Counted from the first letter of the stretch, positions 8,465 through 18,011 are shown. The stretch: DNA of 64,000 nt from Terrisporobacter glycolicus ATCC 14880 = DSM 1288 (GCF_036812735.1 NZ_CP117523.1:1364001-1428000); one strand, 5' to 3'. Numbers and translations: made by a program. The notes: generated from the sequence alone by a model not told the origin.

Positions 8465-8965
8465 CTACTGTGGAATATTATTTAAGATAAAAGAAGGTAC
8501 GTCTTGGACAGGTATATTTAGAACTGTGGCAAATTCCTCATCTATTAATTTTTCAGCAGTTTTTTTAAAATCTTCATCCGTTTTAGATATTTTTTTCCCA
8601 ATAGATAATTTCTCTTGTTCGATAAGAGCAATACTTTTTACTAACTGAGCTAGTTCTTCACACTCGTTATTTTTTATTACTGATTTAAAGTGCTCACTTC
8701 TTTGTCTATCGTTTTCAATTTTAAGTACATCTAGATTAGGTATACTTTTTATTATTGATAGTACTTCTTTTTCTGATAGAAGGTGTCTCATAAGTACTTT
8801 TTTATTGTCGGTAGGAACTTTGATGATAGTATTTTTATCAGAATAAACTGGTTGTATTACATAATAGGATTTACGGCCTATGTAGATGTTTTCTTCCTCT
8901 ACAATATCTAATATTTTACAAACACTCATTGAACCATAAATTACATAATCATTTTTGCTAAACAT
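8465..8965 (-). CDS. CarD/CdnL-family RNA polymerase-binding regulator
   Basis: 166 residues. The N-terminal 60 residues (MFSKNDYVIYGSMSVCKILDI...YYVIQPVYSDKNTIIKVPTDN) match the CarD/TRCF RNA-polymerase-interacting domain. The rest is helical and charged, like the CdnL C-terminal domain. Such proteins bind the RNA polymerase beta subunit and stabilise or modulate open promoter complexes. The start ATG is preceded by AAGGGGTGA on the minus strand. An 11-bp inverted repeat lies 25 bases upstream of the start (8990-9022) and may be an operator. It is a single-gene unit. Confidence 0.85.
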   Translation of the reverse strand: MFSKNDYVIYGSMSVCKILDIVEEENIYIGRKSYYVIQPVYSDKNTIIKVPTDNKKVLMRHLLSEKEVLSIIKSIPNLDVLKIENDRQRSEHFKSVIKNNECEELAQLVKSIALIEQEKLSIGKKISKTDEDFKKTAEKLIDEEFATVLNIPVQDVPSFILNNIPQ

Positions 8966-8989
8966 GTAAGAATCACCCCTTATAATAGT

Positions 8990-9022
8990 AATTTTGATAA
9001 ATGGGATTAACTTATCAAAATT
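8990..9022 (-). promoter_or_regulatory. Inverted repeat in the 5' region of the CarD-family gene
   Basis: AATTTTGATAA (8990-9000) and TTATCAAAATT (9012-9022) are perfect complements separated by 11 bases. The repeat lies just upstream of the ribosome site of the CarD-family gene. It could be an operator or a leader hairpin. Confidence 0.45.
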
Positions 9023-9085
9023 TTACGCTATACTTATATTCTATCATACTTTGCATTGTGTATGTAAGATTTATAAAATACACAA

Positions 9086-9125
9086 AAATAAACCTATGGC
9101 TAGTTAGCTATAGGTTTATTTTTTG
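9086..9125. terminator. Orphan hairpin terminator with no adjacent gene
   Basis: A 17-bp stem (AAATAAACCTATGGCTA / TAGCTATAGGTTTATTT, one mismatch) with a 3-base loop and a T-run on both strands. On the plus strand no gene lies between the CarD start and here. On the minus strand it would shield the CarD promoter from readthrough. Confidence 0.65.
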
Positions 9126-9204
9126 AAGAACTTCATAATTAATAATGCATATAAAAATCCTATTTATAAAAACTAATAACAGATTTTATTGATAGGAGGC
9201 AAAA

Positions 9205-10260
9205 ATGAATTGTAAGTGGGTTTCTAATGAAGATAGAAATTTAAGTTGTTGTAGAGGTGCTGACTCATCTGGATATTGTCTTTTTCATAAAGAAAATAAA
9301 AATAAAAGAGAAAGAGCTTTATTTAAGGCTTATATAAAAAAAGGTAAAATTAGCGATTTTACAGGATTTTATTTTGAAGATAAATTTGATATTAATGAAA
9401 TAGTAAATTTTGAGTATGAAAAGTTAAAATTCTGTGAGTCTATATTTAAAGAAGAAGGCAATTTTAGTAATTTTATATTTAAAAGCACTGTAGATTTTAC
9501 AAATGTGAAATTTGAATCTTGCGTTTATTTTAATCAATCGACTTTTTTAGGAGATTGTATATTCAATAAAACTATTTTTAATTATAAATATATAAATGAA
9601 GAAGTATTTGAAAAATTACATTGTAATGGACAAAAATTTGTAGTAAGAAAATGTGTTAATTTTCCTCGTTTAGATGGAATTGTTTTTTCTCCATATACGA
9701 AATTTATTTTAAAAGATACATATTATAATGAAAAAAATTATTTATGCGGAAGGAATAATTATAAAATAGCGAGAATACAGGCAAAAATAATAGAAGATAA
9801 CGAAAATATTGGTTATTATTATTATAATGAAAGAAATTATGCTAGTAATTTCTTGAAAATCAATAAATATAAGGGATACATGGATTATTTAGCTAATGAT
9901 TTTTTTGACTTTTTATCAAAATATTTTATAGGTTATGGTGAAAAGCCTATAAAGCTACTATTAATAAGCTTTTCAATTATAAGTTTATTTGCTTTTATAT
10001 ATTTGTTTACAGGAATAAATAGTCTTTATCACGGATTAATAAAGATAAATTTATTAAATAATACATACTCACTTTATGAACTTGTTACTTTTTATATGGA
10101 AGCTTGGTATTTTTCAATGATGACATTTAGCACTGTAGGATACGGTGATTTTATTGCATTTGGTTTATTGAGCAAAATATTAGTATGTATAGAAGTTTTT
10201 TTGGGAATAACAATACATGCCACATGGACGTCTGTATTATTCTCAAGAATGATAAAATAA
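9205..10260 (+). CDS. Pentapeptide-repeat potassium channel
   Basis: 351 residues. N-terminal Cys-rich patch (CKWVSNEDRNLSCC...YCLFH) that could bind a metal. Residues about 50-150 are pentapeptide-like (FSNFIF, VDFTNVKF, CVYFNQSTFLGDCIFNKTIF), suggesting a beta-helix. The C-terminal third is a two-helix ion channel: first helix about 252-275, pore loop with selectivity filter TVGYGD at about 310-315, last helix about 320-345. The filter is that of K+ channels. The pentapeptide domain is presumably a cytoplasmic sensor or scaffold. GATAGGAGG lies 7 bases before the ATG. Gating signal unknown. Confidence 0.82.
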   Translation: MNCKWVSNEDRNLSCCRGADSSGYCLFHKENKNKRERALFKAYIKKGKISDFTGFYFEDKFDINEIVNFEYEKLKFCESIFKEEGNFSNFIFKSTVDFTNVKFESCVYFNQSTFLGDCIFNKTIFNYKYINEEVFEKLHCNGQKFVVRKCVNFPRLDGIVFSPYTKFILKDTYYNEKNYLCGRNNYKIARIQAKIIEDNENIGYYYYNERNYASNFLKINKYKGYMDYLANDFFDFLSKYFIGYGEKPIKLLLISFSIISLFAFIYLFTGINSLYHGLIKINLLNNTYSLYELVTFYMEAWYFSMMTFSTVGYGDFIAFGLLSKILVCIEVFLGITIHATWTSVLFSRMIK

Positions 10261-10340
10261 TTCTAGAAAATAATTCAAGATTATTACGCAATTAAAGGGG
10301 GAAAATAATTTAGACTAAAGTTACCAAGAAGGTGAGAATT

Positions 10341-11522
10341 TTGAAAAAGGGAGCACAAGTATTACTAGTTTTACTAATCATTATAAGTATTGTTACTCCT
10401 AGTATTTCTTATGGCGAGAATACGAATGTGGACAAGTTTTCTAAGTCATCCATACTAATTGATCAAGACACTGGTAGAGTTTTATATGGGAAAAATCCTG
10501 ATGAAAAAAGGCCTTTAGCCAGTCTTAGTAAAATGATGACCTTTTTAATTGCTATAGAGGCAATTAATAATAAGGAGGTAAATCCTCAAGATGTTATTGT
10601 AGTAGACAAAGATATAGCAAAAGTAAGAGGATCTTCTTATAAGTTAAAAGAAGGAGAAGAGGTACCACTTATAGAGCTTATGAAGGGTTTAATGATAGTA
10701 TCAGGAAATGATGCAGCAGTAGCAATATCAAAACATATTGGAAAAAGTGAAGAAAAGTTTGTAGAGAGAATGAATAAAAAAGCAAAAGAAATAGGAATGA
10801 CAAACACCTCATTTGTAAACTGCAATGGTCTTCCAATATATAGTTTATCAGATCCTAAAAAACCACCAAAAGAAAATATTTCTACAGCAAGAGATATTGC
10901 TAAACTAGGTAAATTTATGATGGATAACTATGAAAAAGAAGTAACAGCCATAACAGATATGCAAACTTACACTTATTCCAAAAGAGGTTTTTGTAAAAAT
11001 AATACCAATGGACTTCTTTCCATAATACCTGAAGTAGATGGAATAAAAACAGGGTATACAGGAAATGCAGGATATTGTTTAGCTTTTTCCATGAAAATTA
11101 ATGAAGATACTAAAAATATAGAAAATAGGTTGATAGGGGTATCTCTTGGAGCTAATCATAAAAATAAAAGAATTCAAGCGTGTCTTGCAATGCTTAAGTA
11201 TGGAAAGGAAAACTTCACCACTCAAAAAGTTATGAGTAAAGAAGATTTAATTGGTAAAAAATATTTAAAAGGACTAGAAGAGTTAGAAATAACTTTAGAA
11301 AGTGAAGAAGATTTAATAATTGTGAAAAAAAACGATGAAAATATAAACACACAACTCACTTTCAAAGAAATTAAATTACCAATTAAAAAAGGTGATGTAT
11401 TAGGTGTAATTAAATATTATAATGATGATGGAGAAATTTTAGGTGATAGTAAAATTGTAAGTAGAGAAGATTTATGTGATATTTCATTAAAAACAAGAAT
11501 AAAAATTTTGTTTGCAGATTAA
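10341..11522 (+). CDS. dacF: D-alanyl-D-alanine carboxypeptidase (penicillin-binding protein 5/6 type)
   Basis: Trims the terminal D-Ala from peptidoglycan pentapeptides outside the membrane. Signal peptide at the N-terminus, mature part starting near ENTNVDKF. Serine-peptidase S11 motifs: SxxK as SLSK, SGN as VSGNDAAVA and KTG as GIKTGYTG. A C-terminal beta-rich PBP5_C-like domain follows (about 290-393), without an obvious membrane anchor helix. The TTG start at 10341 is preferred over the GTG at 10332 because AGAAGGTG lies 6-7 bases before the TTG and overlaps the GTG. The symbol is family-level; dacA-type paralogues are equally possible. Confidence 0.88.
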   Translation: MKKGAQVLLVLLIIISIVTPSISYGENTNVDKFSKSSILIDQDTGRVLYGKNPDEKRPLASLSKMMTFLIAIEAINNKEVNPQDVIVVDKDIAKVRGSSYKLKEGEEVPLIELMKGLMIVSGNDAAVAISKHIGKSEEKFVERMNKKAKEIGMTNTSFVNCNGLPIYSLSDPKKPPKENISTARDIAKLGKFMMDNYEKEVTAITDMQTYTYSKRGFCKNNTNGLLSIIPEVDGIKTGYTGNAGYCLAFSMKINEDTKNIENRLIGVSLGANHKNKRIQACLAMLKYGKENFTTQKVMSKEDLIGKKYLKGLEELEITLESEEDLIIVKKNDENINTQLTFKEIKLPIKKGDVLGVIKYYNDDGEILGDSKIVSREDLCDISLKTRIKILFAD

Positions 11523-11571
11523 TATCTAAAAATTAGTTAATAATTATAATGTAAGGTTATATTAAATTATA

Positions 11572-11600
11572 TTGAAATTTATTTTTTCCTATGTTATACT
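11572..11600 (+). promoter_or_regulatory. Promoter of the rpsB-tsf operon
   Basis: TTGAAA (11572-11577), 17 bases, TATACT (11595-11600). Near consensus, followed by a leader of about 115 bases. Confidence 0.85.
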
Positions 11601-11605
11601 ATCAG

Positions 11606-11715
11606 AGGTGAAAAAATAAAATATAAAGATCACACACGGCGATGGGATCCTTAAAAGGTGCCATAAATGGTTTTTTAGGGAGTTGATCATGCCGGAGGTA
11701 CAAAACCAAGGAGGT
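11606..11715 (+). promoter_or_regulatory. Structured rpsB mRNA leader (probable S2 autoregulatory element)
   Basis: The leader holds GATCA (11628-11632) complementary to TGATC (11684-11688) and CGGC (11637-11640) complementary to GCCG (11691-11694). These pairings cross, which suggests a pseudoknot close to the ribosome site. GGATCC...GGTGCC gives a further internal stem. Bacterial ribosomal-protein operons are often controlled by the product binding such leaders; S2 as the ligand is inference. Confidence 0.5.
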
Positions 11716-11720
11716 ACAAA

Positions 11721-12443
11721 ATGGCAGTAATATCAATGAAACAATTATTAGAAGCTGGTGTTCACTTTGGACATCAAACAAGAAGATGGAATCCTAAAAT
11801 GTCAAGATTCATCTTCACAGAAAGAAACGGAATCTATATAATAGATTTACAAAAAACAGTTAAAAAAGTTGAAGAAGCTTACAAATTCGTTAAAGAAGTA
11901 GCTGAAACTGGAAAGCCAATCTTATTCGTAGGAACTAAGAAACAAGCTCAAGAAGCTATAAAAGAAGAAGCTGAAAGATGTGGAATGTTCTTCGTAAACG
12001 AAAGATGGTTAGGTGGAATGCTAACTAACCACCAAACAATTCAAACAAGAATTAAAAAATTAAGAGAATTAGAAAAAATGGAAGCTGAAGGTGTATTCAA
12101 CGTTCTTCCTAAAAAAGAAGTTATAAAATTAAACGCTGAAAAAGAAAAATTAGAAAAATACTTAGGCGGAATAAAAGACATGCCTGAATTACCAGGAGCT
12201 ATATTCGTAGTTGACCCAAGAAAAGAAAATATAGCTATACAAGAAGCTCACAGATTAGGTATACCAGTAGTTGGTATAGTTGATACAAACTGTGACCCAG
12301 ATGAATTAGATTTCCCAATACCAGGAAATGATGATGCTATAAGAGCTGTTAAATTAATAACTGGTGCAATGGCTACTGCTGTAATAGAAGGTAGACAAGG
12401 TGCTGAAGAAGAAGTTGTTGAGGAAGAAGCTCAAGAACAATAA
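11721..12443 (+). CDS. rpsB: 30S ribosomal protein S2
   Basis: Primary small-subunit protein. 240 residues with the diagnostic start [27 protein letters not shown], then [21 protein letters not shown] and the [23 protein letters not shown] region. The acidic C-terminal tail ([14 protein letters not shown]) is usual for clostridial S2. It starts with a strong AAGGAGG site, follows its own promoter and leader, and is separated from tsf by 59 bases that hold a hairpin. Confidence 0.98.
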   Translation: MAVISMKQLLEAGVHFGHQTRRWNPKMSRFIFTERNGIYIIDLQKTVKKVEEAYKFVKEVAETGKPILFVGTKKQAQEAIKEEAERCGMFFVNERWLGGMLTNHQTIQTRIKKLRELEKMEAEGVFNVLPKKEVIKLNAEKEKLEKYLGGIKDMPELPGAIFVVDPRKENIAIQEAHRLGIPVVGIVDTNCDPDELDFPIPGNDDAIRAVKLITGAMATAVIEGRQGAEEEVVEEEAQEQ

Positions 12444-12451
12444 AAAAAAAT

Positions 12452-12480
12452 AAATGGTAAGGGGGGTTCCCTTACCATTT
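12452..12480 (+). other. Intercistronic hairpin between rpsB and tsf
   Basis: AAATGGTAAGGG pairs perfectly with CCCTTACCATTT across a 5-base loop. No T-run follows, so it is more likely an mRNA-stability or attenuation element that sets S2:EF-Ts ratios than a full terminator. Confidence 0.6.
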
Positions 12481-12502
12481 AGAATATATAGGAGGAATAA
12501 TA

Positions 12503-13414
12503 ATGGCTAACATAACTGCACAAATGGTTAAAGAATTAAGAGAAACTACTGGAGCTGGAATGCTTGATTGTAAAAAAGCTTTACAAGAAGCTGAAGCTAA
12601 CATGGAAAAAGCAATAGATTTATTAAGAGAAAAAGGTTTATCAAAAGCTGCTAAAAAAGCTGATAGAGTTGCTGCTGAAGGTTTAGTAACTATAGAAGTA
12701 AATGCTGATAATACTGCTGCTGCAATAGTAGAAGTAAACTCAGAAACTGACTTCGTTGCTAAAAACGAAGATTTCAAAGTATTCGTTAAAGATGCTGCTG
12801 AAATGGCATTAGCTACTGAAGCTACTGAAATAGAAGCATTATTAGCTGAAAACCACAAAGAAGGAAAAGCGTTAAAAGACGTATTAAACGATAGAATAGC
12901 TAAAATAGGTGAAAAATTAGACTTCAGAAGATTCGAAAAATTAACTACTGAAGGCCAAATAGCTGGATACATACATGGAGCTGGAAAAATAGGTGTTTTA
13001 GTTGAATTATTAACTGAATCAAGAGATGAAAAAGTATTAGCAATGGGTAAAGATATAGCTATGCAAGTTGCTGCTATGAACCCAAAATACGTTTCAAGAG
13101 ATGATGTTGATCAAACTTATATAGCTCATGAAACAGAAGTTTTAACTGCTCAAGCGTTAAACGAAGGAAAACCTGCTAACATAGTTGAAAAAATGGTTAA
13201 AGGTAGATTAGAAAAAGAATTAAAAGAAGTTTGTTTATTAGAACAAACATTCGTAAAAGATTCTGATTTAACTATAAAGAAATTAGTAGCAAACACTGCT
13301 AAAGAAGTTGGTTCAGACATACAAGTTGGTAGAGTTGTAAGATTCGAAGTTGGTGAAGGTATAGAAAAGAAAGAAGAAAACTTTGCTGAAGAAGTTGCTA
13401 AGCAACTTAAGTAA
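12503..13414 (+). CDS. tsf: Elongation factor Ts
   Basis: Guanine-nucleotide exchange factor for EF-Tu. 303 residues. The N-terminal UBA-like domain has the signature ELRETTGAGMLDCKKAL; VNSETDFVAKNEDF is the EF-Tu-contacting TDFV motif; two core domains follow, then LLEQ.FVKD near the C-terminus. AGGAGG lies 7 bases before the ATG. It is co-transcribed with rpsB and followed by an intrinsic terminator. Confidence 0.98.
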   Translation: MANITAQMVKELRETTGAGMLDCKKALQEAEANMEKAIDLLREKGLSKAAKKADRVAAEGLVTIEVNADNTAAAIVEVNSETDFVAKNEDFKVFVKDAAEMALATEATEIEALLAENHKEGKALKDVLNDRIAKIGEKLDFRRFEKLTTEGQIAGYIHGAGKIGVLVELLTESRDEKVLAMGKDIAMQVAAMNPKYVSRDDVDQTYIAHETEVLTAQALNEGKPANIVEKMVKGRLEKELKEVCLLEQTFVKDSDLTIKKLVANTAKEVGSDIQVGRVVRFEVGEGIEKKEENFAEEVAKQLK

Positions 13415-13423
13415 TAGTTAACC

Positions 13424-13453
13424 AAAAGAGAACACTTATGTGTTCTCTTTTTT
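13424..13453 (+). terminator. Intrinsic terminator of rpsB-tsf
   Basis: AAAAGAGAACAC pairs with GTGTTCTCTTTT around a TTAT loop, ending in six T. Confidence 0.92.
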
Positions 13454-13487
13454 GAAAATGAAATAAATAATAAAAAAATATATATGA

Positions 13488-14210
<723 letters not shown>

Positions 14211-14242
14211 TAAAAAACTAATTAAACGAAGGAGGAGTAAAA

Positions 14243-14797
14243 ATGAAAGAAGTACAAAACAAATTACAACAACAAATGGATAAAACAATTGAAGCTTTAA
14301 AATTTGAATTTTCAACTATAAGAGCTGGTAGAGCTAATGCACAAATGTTAGACAAAATAAGAGTAGATTATTATGGAACTCCAACTCCAATTAATCAAGT
14401 TGGATCTATCTCAGTACCAGAACCAAGAACTTTAATGATAAGTGCTTGGGACAAAAGTGCAATGAAAGAAATAGAAAAAGCTATAAGAAACTCAGATTTA
14501 GGCTTAAATCCAACTAATGATGGAGAGGTTATAAGAATAAACGTTCCAGCATTAACTGAAGAAAGAAGAAAAGATCTTTGCAAGCAAGCTAAAAAAGCTT
14601 CGGAAGAATTTAAAGTAAGAATAAGAAATGAAAGAAGAGACGCTAACGATAGACTTAAAAAGTTAGAAAAAGAAGGCGAAATAACTGAGGACGAATTAAA
14701 AAAAGCACAAGATAATGTGCAAAAAATGACTGATAAATATATTAAAGAAATAGATGTATTATTAGATGCTAAAGAAAAAGATATAATGGCGGTATAA
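14243..14797 (+). CDS. frr: Ribosome recycling factor
   Basis: Splits post-termination ribosomes together with EF-G. 184 residues, exactly family size. Signatures: EFSTIRAGRANAQMLD..RVDYYGTPTPINQ near the N-terminus and IRINVPALTEERRKDL...VRIRNERRDAND in the second half, with the long helical bundle expected. It has a GAAGGAGGAG ribosome site. The next ORF starts 5 bases after its stop. Confidence 0.98.
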   Translation: MKEVQNKLQQQMDKTIEALKFEFSTIRAGRANAQMLDKIRVDYYGTPTPINQVGSISVPEPRTLMISAWDKSAMKEIEKAIRNSDLGLNPTNDGEVIRINVPALTEERRKDLCKQAKKASEEFKVRIRNERRDANDRLKKLEKEGEITEDELKKAQDNVQKMTDKYIKEIDVLLDAKEKDIMAV

Positions 14798-14802
14798 TAA
14801 CT

Positions 14803-15006
14803 TTGAAAAAGTACTATGAGCTATTAGGCCTTCCTTTGGATGAAGTTAAAGAATATTTCGATAATAAAGAAATAAAATATACGACAACAATTCTTCAAGG
14901 TAAGAAAGATAAGGATAAGTTAATTTATCCCAGAGTAATCAAAATTTCACAAAAAGAAAATAACGTAGAGTTATTTGTAACTTACTTTTCTGGCTCCTTA
15001 ATATAA
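14803..15006 (+). CDS. Small conserved-looking protein with PASTA-like features
   Basis: 67 residues, TTG start 5 bases after frr, with a weak GGCGG site inside the end of frr, suggesting translational coupling. The sequence LGLPLDEVKEYFDNKEIKY...YPRVIKISQKENNVELFVTYFS resembles one PASTA domain (GLxxxEAxxxLxxxGL ... VIxQxPxxGxxV...VTVxVS). It has no signal peptide or membrane helix. Position inside the essential frr-uppS operon supports a real gene. The function is unknown and the PASTA resemblance is by eye only. Confidence 0.6.
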   Translation: MKKYYELLGLPLDEVKEYFDNKEIKYTTTILQGKKDKDKLIYPRVIKISQKENNVELFVTYFSGSLI

Positions 15007-15036
15007 GGAGTCAGAAATAATATTTGGAGTATGAAT

Positions 15037-15771
15037 ATGAAAAACAATTTGTTTTATGATATAGATTTAAACAGAGTACCCAAGCACATAGCCATCATAA
15101 TGGATGGTAACGGGAGATGGGCTAAAAGCAAGTTTTTGCCTAGAACTGCAGGACATAAAGCTGGTGTAGAAACTATAAGAACAGTACTTAGAGAATGTAA
15201 AAAGCTAAGTGTTAAGCATGTTACCTTATATGCATTTTCAACAGAAAACTGGAAAAGACCTAAATTAGAAGTAGATACATTGATGAATTTATTATCTACT
15301 TATTTAAAAAATGAAGTAGCTACATTACATAAAGAAGATGTTAAGTTAACAGCAATAGGAGATATAGATAATTTACCAAACCAATGTGTAAAAGAATTAA
15401 ATAAGGCCATAGAATTAACTAAAAATAATACAGGATGCAATTTAAATTTAGCTTTAAACTATGGTGGAAGATTAGATATAAAAAATGCACTAGTTGATAT
15501 TATAAAAGATGTTAAAGTTGGTAAAATAAACTTAGATGAAATTGACGAAAATACTATAAGCAATCATTTAAGCACAAAAAGTATTCCAGATCCAGATTTA
15601 GTAATAAGAACTAGTGGAGAAGAAAGGCTTAGTAATTTTTTATTATGGGAAGTTGCATATGCAGAGTTTTACTTCACAAATGTTCATTGGCCTGATTTTG
15701 ATGAAAAAGAACTTCAAAAAGCTATTTTCACATATCAAAATCGAGATAGACGATTTGGTGGAATAAAATAA
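15037..15771 (+). CDS. uppS: Isoprenyl (undecaprenyl) diphosphate synthase
   Basis: Condenses isopentenyl units onto farnesyl diphosphate to make the C55 carrier for cell-wall polymers. 244 residues. Signatures: HIAIIMDGNGRWAK with the catalytic Asp, GHKAGVETIR, YAFSTENWKRP, and the C-terminal IRTSGEERLSNFLLWEVAYAEFYF. The ATG at 15037 has TTGGAG at the correct 7-base distance; the earlier ATG at 15031 is only 1 base from it. One cis-prenyltransferase residue set is complete. It is followed 11 bases later by cdsA. Confidence 0.96.
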   Translation: MKNNLFYDIDLNRVPKHIAIIMDGNGRWAKSKFLPRTAGHKAGVETIRTVLRECKKLSVKHVTLYAFSTENWKRPKLEVDTLMNLLSTYLKNEVATLHKEDVKLTAIGDIDNLPNQCVKELNKAIELTKNNTGCNLNLALNYGGRLDIKNALVDIIKDVKVGKINLDEIDENTISNHLSTKSIPDPDLVIRTSGEERLSNFLLWEVAYAEFYFTNVHWPDFDEKELQKAIFTYQNRDRRFGGIK

Positions 15772-15782
15772 GGAGAATACCT

Positions 15783-16562
15783 ATGAGAACAAGAGTTATA
15801 GCAGGATTATTATTAGTTCCATTATTTATCCTTATAATATTTGGAGGAACACCTTTATATATAGGAGAAGCTATAATAATCTCAATTGCCTTAAATGAAT
15901 TTTATAAGGCATTTGAACAAAAGGATATTAAGCCATTATATTATATAGGTTATATTTTTTCTATTTATTTACTAATTAAAAACTATCTTCAATTACCAAT
16001 ATTTTATACTTATACATTAATATTTATATTATTCTTAATATCGATAATACCCATGTTAACTGTAAAAATAAATATTATAGATATAGTAGTTACCTTCTTT
16101 GGAGTTTTTTATGTGGCAGTATTAATAGACTTTATAGTGCTAACTATGGATAATTTCTCAAAAGGAGATATTTATGTTTGGTTAATATTTATAATTGCAT
16201 TTATGACAGATACATTTGCCTATTTTGCAGGTTATTTATTTGGAAAGCATAAGCTAATTCCTAAAGTAAGTCCTAAAAAGACTGTAGAAGGAAGTGTAGG
16301 AGGAATATTAGGCTCTACATTAATATGTTTGGCATTTGGGTATTTCTTTAATATTGATTTAAAAGTAATAGTATTTTTAGGTTTCTTTGGAAGTATTGTT
16401 GCTCAATTTGGAGATTTATTTGCCTCTTCAATAAAAAGATATGTTGGAATTAAAGATTATGGGAAATTAATACCAGGACATGGTGGAATACTAGATAGAT
16501 TTGATAGTGTAATATTAGTCGCACCATTCGTATATAGTGTAATAAACTTATTTATAAAATGA
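15783..16562 (+). CDS. cdsA: Phosphatidate cytidylyltransferase (CDP-diglyceride synthase)
   Basis: Makes CDP-diacylglycerol from phosphatidic acid and CTP, the branch point of phospholipid synthesis. 259 residues, about eight membrane helices. The family signature near the C-terminus is complete: SSIKRYVGIKDYGKLIPGHGGILDRFD. FAGYLFGKHKL..KVSPKKTVEGS is also typical. It is the last gene before a terminator, so dxr is on a separate transcript. Confidence 0.96.
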   Translation: MRTRVIAGLLLVPLFILIIFGGTPLYIGEAIIISIALNEFYKAFEQKDIKPLYYIGYIFSIYLLIKNYLQLPIFYTYTLIFILFLISIIPMLTVKINIIDIVVTFFGVFYVAVLIDFIVLTMDNFSKGDIYVWLIFIIAFMTDTFAYFAGYLFGKHKLIPKVSPKKTVEGSVGGILGSTLICLAFGYFFNIDLKVIVFLGFFGSIVAQFGDLFASSIKRYVGIKDYGKLIPGHGGILDRFDSVILVAPFVYSVINLFIK

Positions 16563-16564
16563 TT

Positions 16565-16593
16565 TAGCTTCAGTTAGGACTGAAGCTTTTTTG
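16565..16593 (+). terminator. Intrinsic terminator after cdsA
   Basis: AGCTTCAGT pairs with ACTGAAGCT around TAGG, ending in TTTTTT. Confidence 0.92.
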
Positions 16594-16599
16594 CTTACA

Positions 16600-16755
16600 A
16601 TAATAATTATAAATTTTGAACTAAGAGAATTTTGAGCAAGGTCGTTGTATGAAATTTTATAGCGCTCACACAGTGGCTTAAAGAGATATCAAAATTGTTC
16701 ACTGACATGTCGATGGAGCAAAGCGAATTTTTTATTTGAAATTTTGATGAATATT
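16600..16755. other. Structured intergenic element between cdsA and dxr, possible small dispersed repeat
   Basis: About 155 bases of unusually GC-richer, partly self-complementary sequence between a terminator and the dxr promoter. ATCAAAATT (about 16688) pairs with AATTTTGAT (about 16739), and GAGC and GCTC pieces recur. No ORF with a ribosome site is seen. Its composition is unlike neighbouring spacers, as expected for a MITE-like or REP-like repeat. Copy number elsewhere cannot be tested here. Confidence 0.35.
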
Positions 16756-16775
16756 ACAAATAATAATAGTAATAA

Positions 16776-16784
16776 TGATATAAT
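16776..16784 (+). promoter_or_regulatory. Extended -10 promoter of dxr-rseP-ispG
   Basis: TGATATAAT matches TGnTATAAT; a weak -35 (TTACAA, 16754-16759) lies 19 bases upstream. Confidence 0.55.
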
Positions 16785-16832
16785 ACATAAGTAAAGACAA
16801 ATTATAATATATGACTGAGAAAGGAATTTTTT

Positions 16833-17984
16833 ATGAAAAAAATTACTATACTAGGTTCTACAGGATCTATAGGTACTCAAACTTTAGATGTAGTTAGAAA
16901 AAATAAAGATAAGTTTGAAGTAGTTGCTATTTCTGCAAATAGCAGTGTAGATTTATTATTAGAACAAATATTAGAATTTAATCCTAAATATGTTGCAGTT
17001 TATAATGAAGAAAGTGCAAACAAATTAAAGAATATGATTCCAAATAATATATATATAGAAGTGTTAAGTTCTATGGAAGGATTAGTTAGGATATGTGAAT
17101 TAAAAGAAGTAGATATCGTATTAACTGCTGTTGTTGGAATGATAGGACTTGTGCCAACTATGGCTGCAATAAAAGCAAAAAAAACAATAGCACTTGCCAA
17201 TAAGGAAACACTAGTTACAGCTGGTGAGATTGTAATGGAAGAAGCCAAGAAAAATAATGTGGATATTTTACCAGTGGACAGCGAGCATAGTGCTATATTC
17301 CAATGTTTAAATGGTGAAAGAAAAAAGGATGTCGAAAAGATAATATTAACAGCTTCAGGTGGTCCTTTTAGGGGTAAAAATAAAGAAGAGTTAATTAATG
17401 TTACAAAAAATCAGGCGCTTAAACATCCAAACTGGGATATGGGAAGAAAAATAAGTATAGACTCGTCAACACTTATGAATAAAGGCTTGGAAGTAATAGA
17501 AGCAAAATGGTTATTTGATGTGGATGTGGAAGATATTGATATAGTAGTTCATCCACAAAGTATAGTTCATTCCATGGTATCTTTTAAAGATAGTTCAGTA
17601 ATGGCTCAACTAGGATGCCCAGATATGAGATTACCAATAGAATATGCTCTAACTTATCCAGAAAGATCTGAAACAGATTTTAAAAGATTAGATTTAGCTA
17701 AAATAGCTACTTTAACTTTTGAAAAGCCAGATATGGAAACATTCCCTTGCTTACAATTGGCATTTAAAGTATTAAAGTTATGTGGAACGTACCCAACAGT
17801 ATTAAATGCTGCCAATGAAGTTTTAGTAAATGAATTTTTAGATGATAAAATTGGATTTTATGACATACCATATTACATAGAAAGAAGTTTAGAGCAGCAT
17901 AATAATAGAAGTAATCCAACTTTAGAAGATATTTTAGAAGTTGACAAAGAAACTAGAGAATTTTTATCTAACTTACTTAAATAA
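16833..17984 (+). CDS. dxr: 1-deoxy-D-xylulose 5-phosphate reductoisomerase
   Basis: NADPH-dependent conversion of DXP to methylerythritol phosphate, the committed MEP-pathway step. 383 residues. [14 protein letters not shown] is the NADPH loop; [11 protein letters not shown] and [11 protein letters not shown] carry the metal/substrate Asp and Glu; SGGPFRG and [27 protein letters not shown] are the catalytic and flexible-loop regions. Full length. It is the first gene of a three-gene transcript with rseP (27 bases downstream) and ispG. Confidence 0.98.
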   Translation: MKKITILGSTGSIGTQTLDVVRKNKDKFEVVAISANSSVDLLLEQILEFNPKYVAVYNEESANKLKNMIPNNIYIEVLSSMEGLVRICELKEVDIVLTAVVGMIGLVPTMAAIKAKKTIALANKETLVTAGEIVMEEAKKNNVDILPVDSEHSAIFQCLNGERKKDVEKIILTASGGPFRGKNKEELINVTKNQALKHPNWDMGRKISIDSSTLMNKGLEVIEAKWLFDVDVEDIDIVVHPQSIVHSMVSFKDSSVMAQLGCPDMRLPIEYALTYPERSETDFKRLDLAKIATLTFEKPDMETFPCLQLAFKVLKLCGTYPTVLNAANEVLVNEFLDDKIGFYDIPYYIERSLEQHNNRSNPTLEDILEVDKETREFLSNLLK

Positions 17985-18011
17985 TAGTATTAGAATTAGG
18001 AAGGTGAATGT

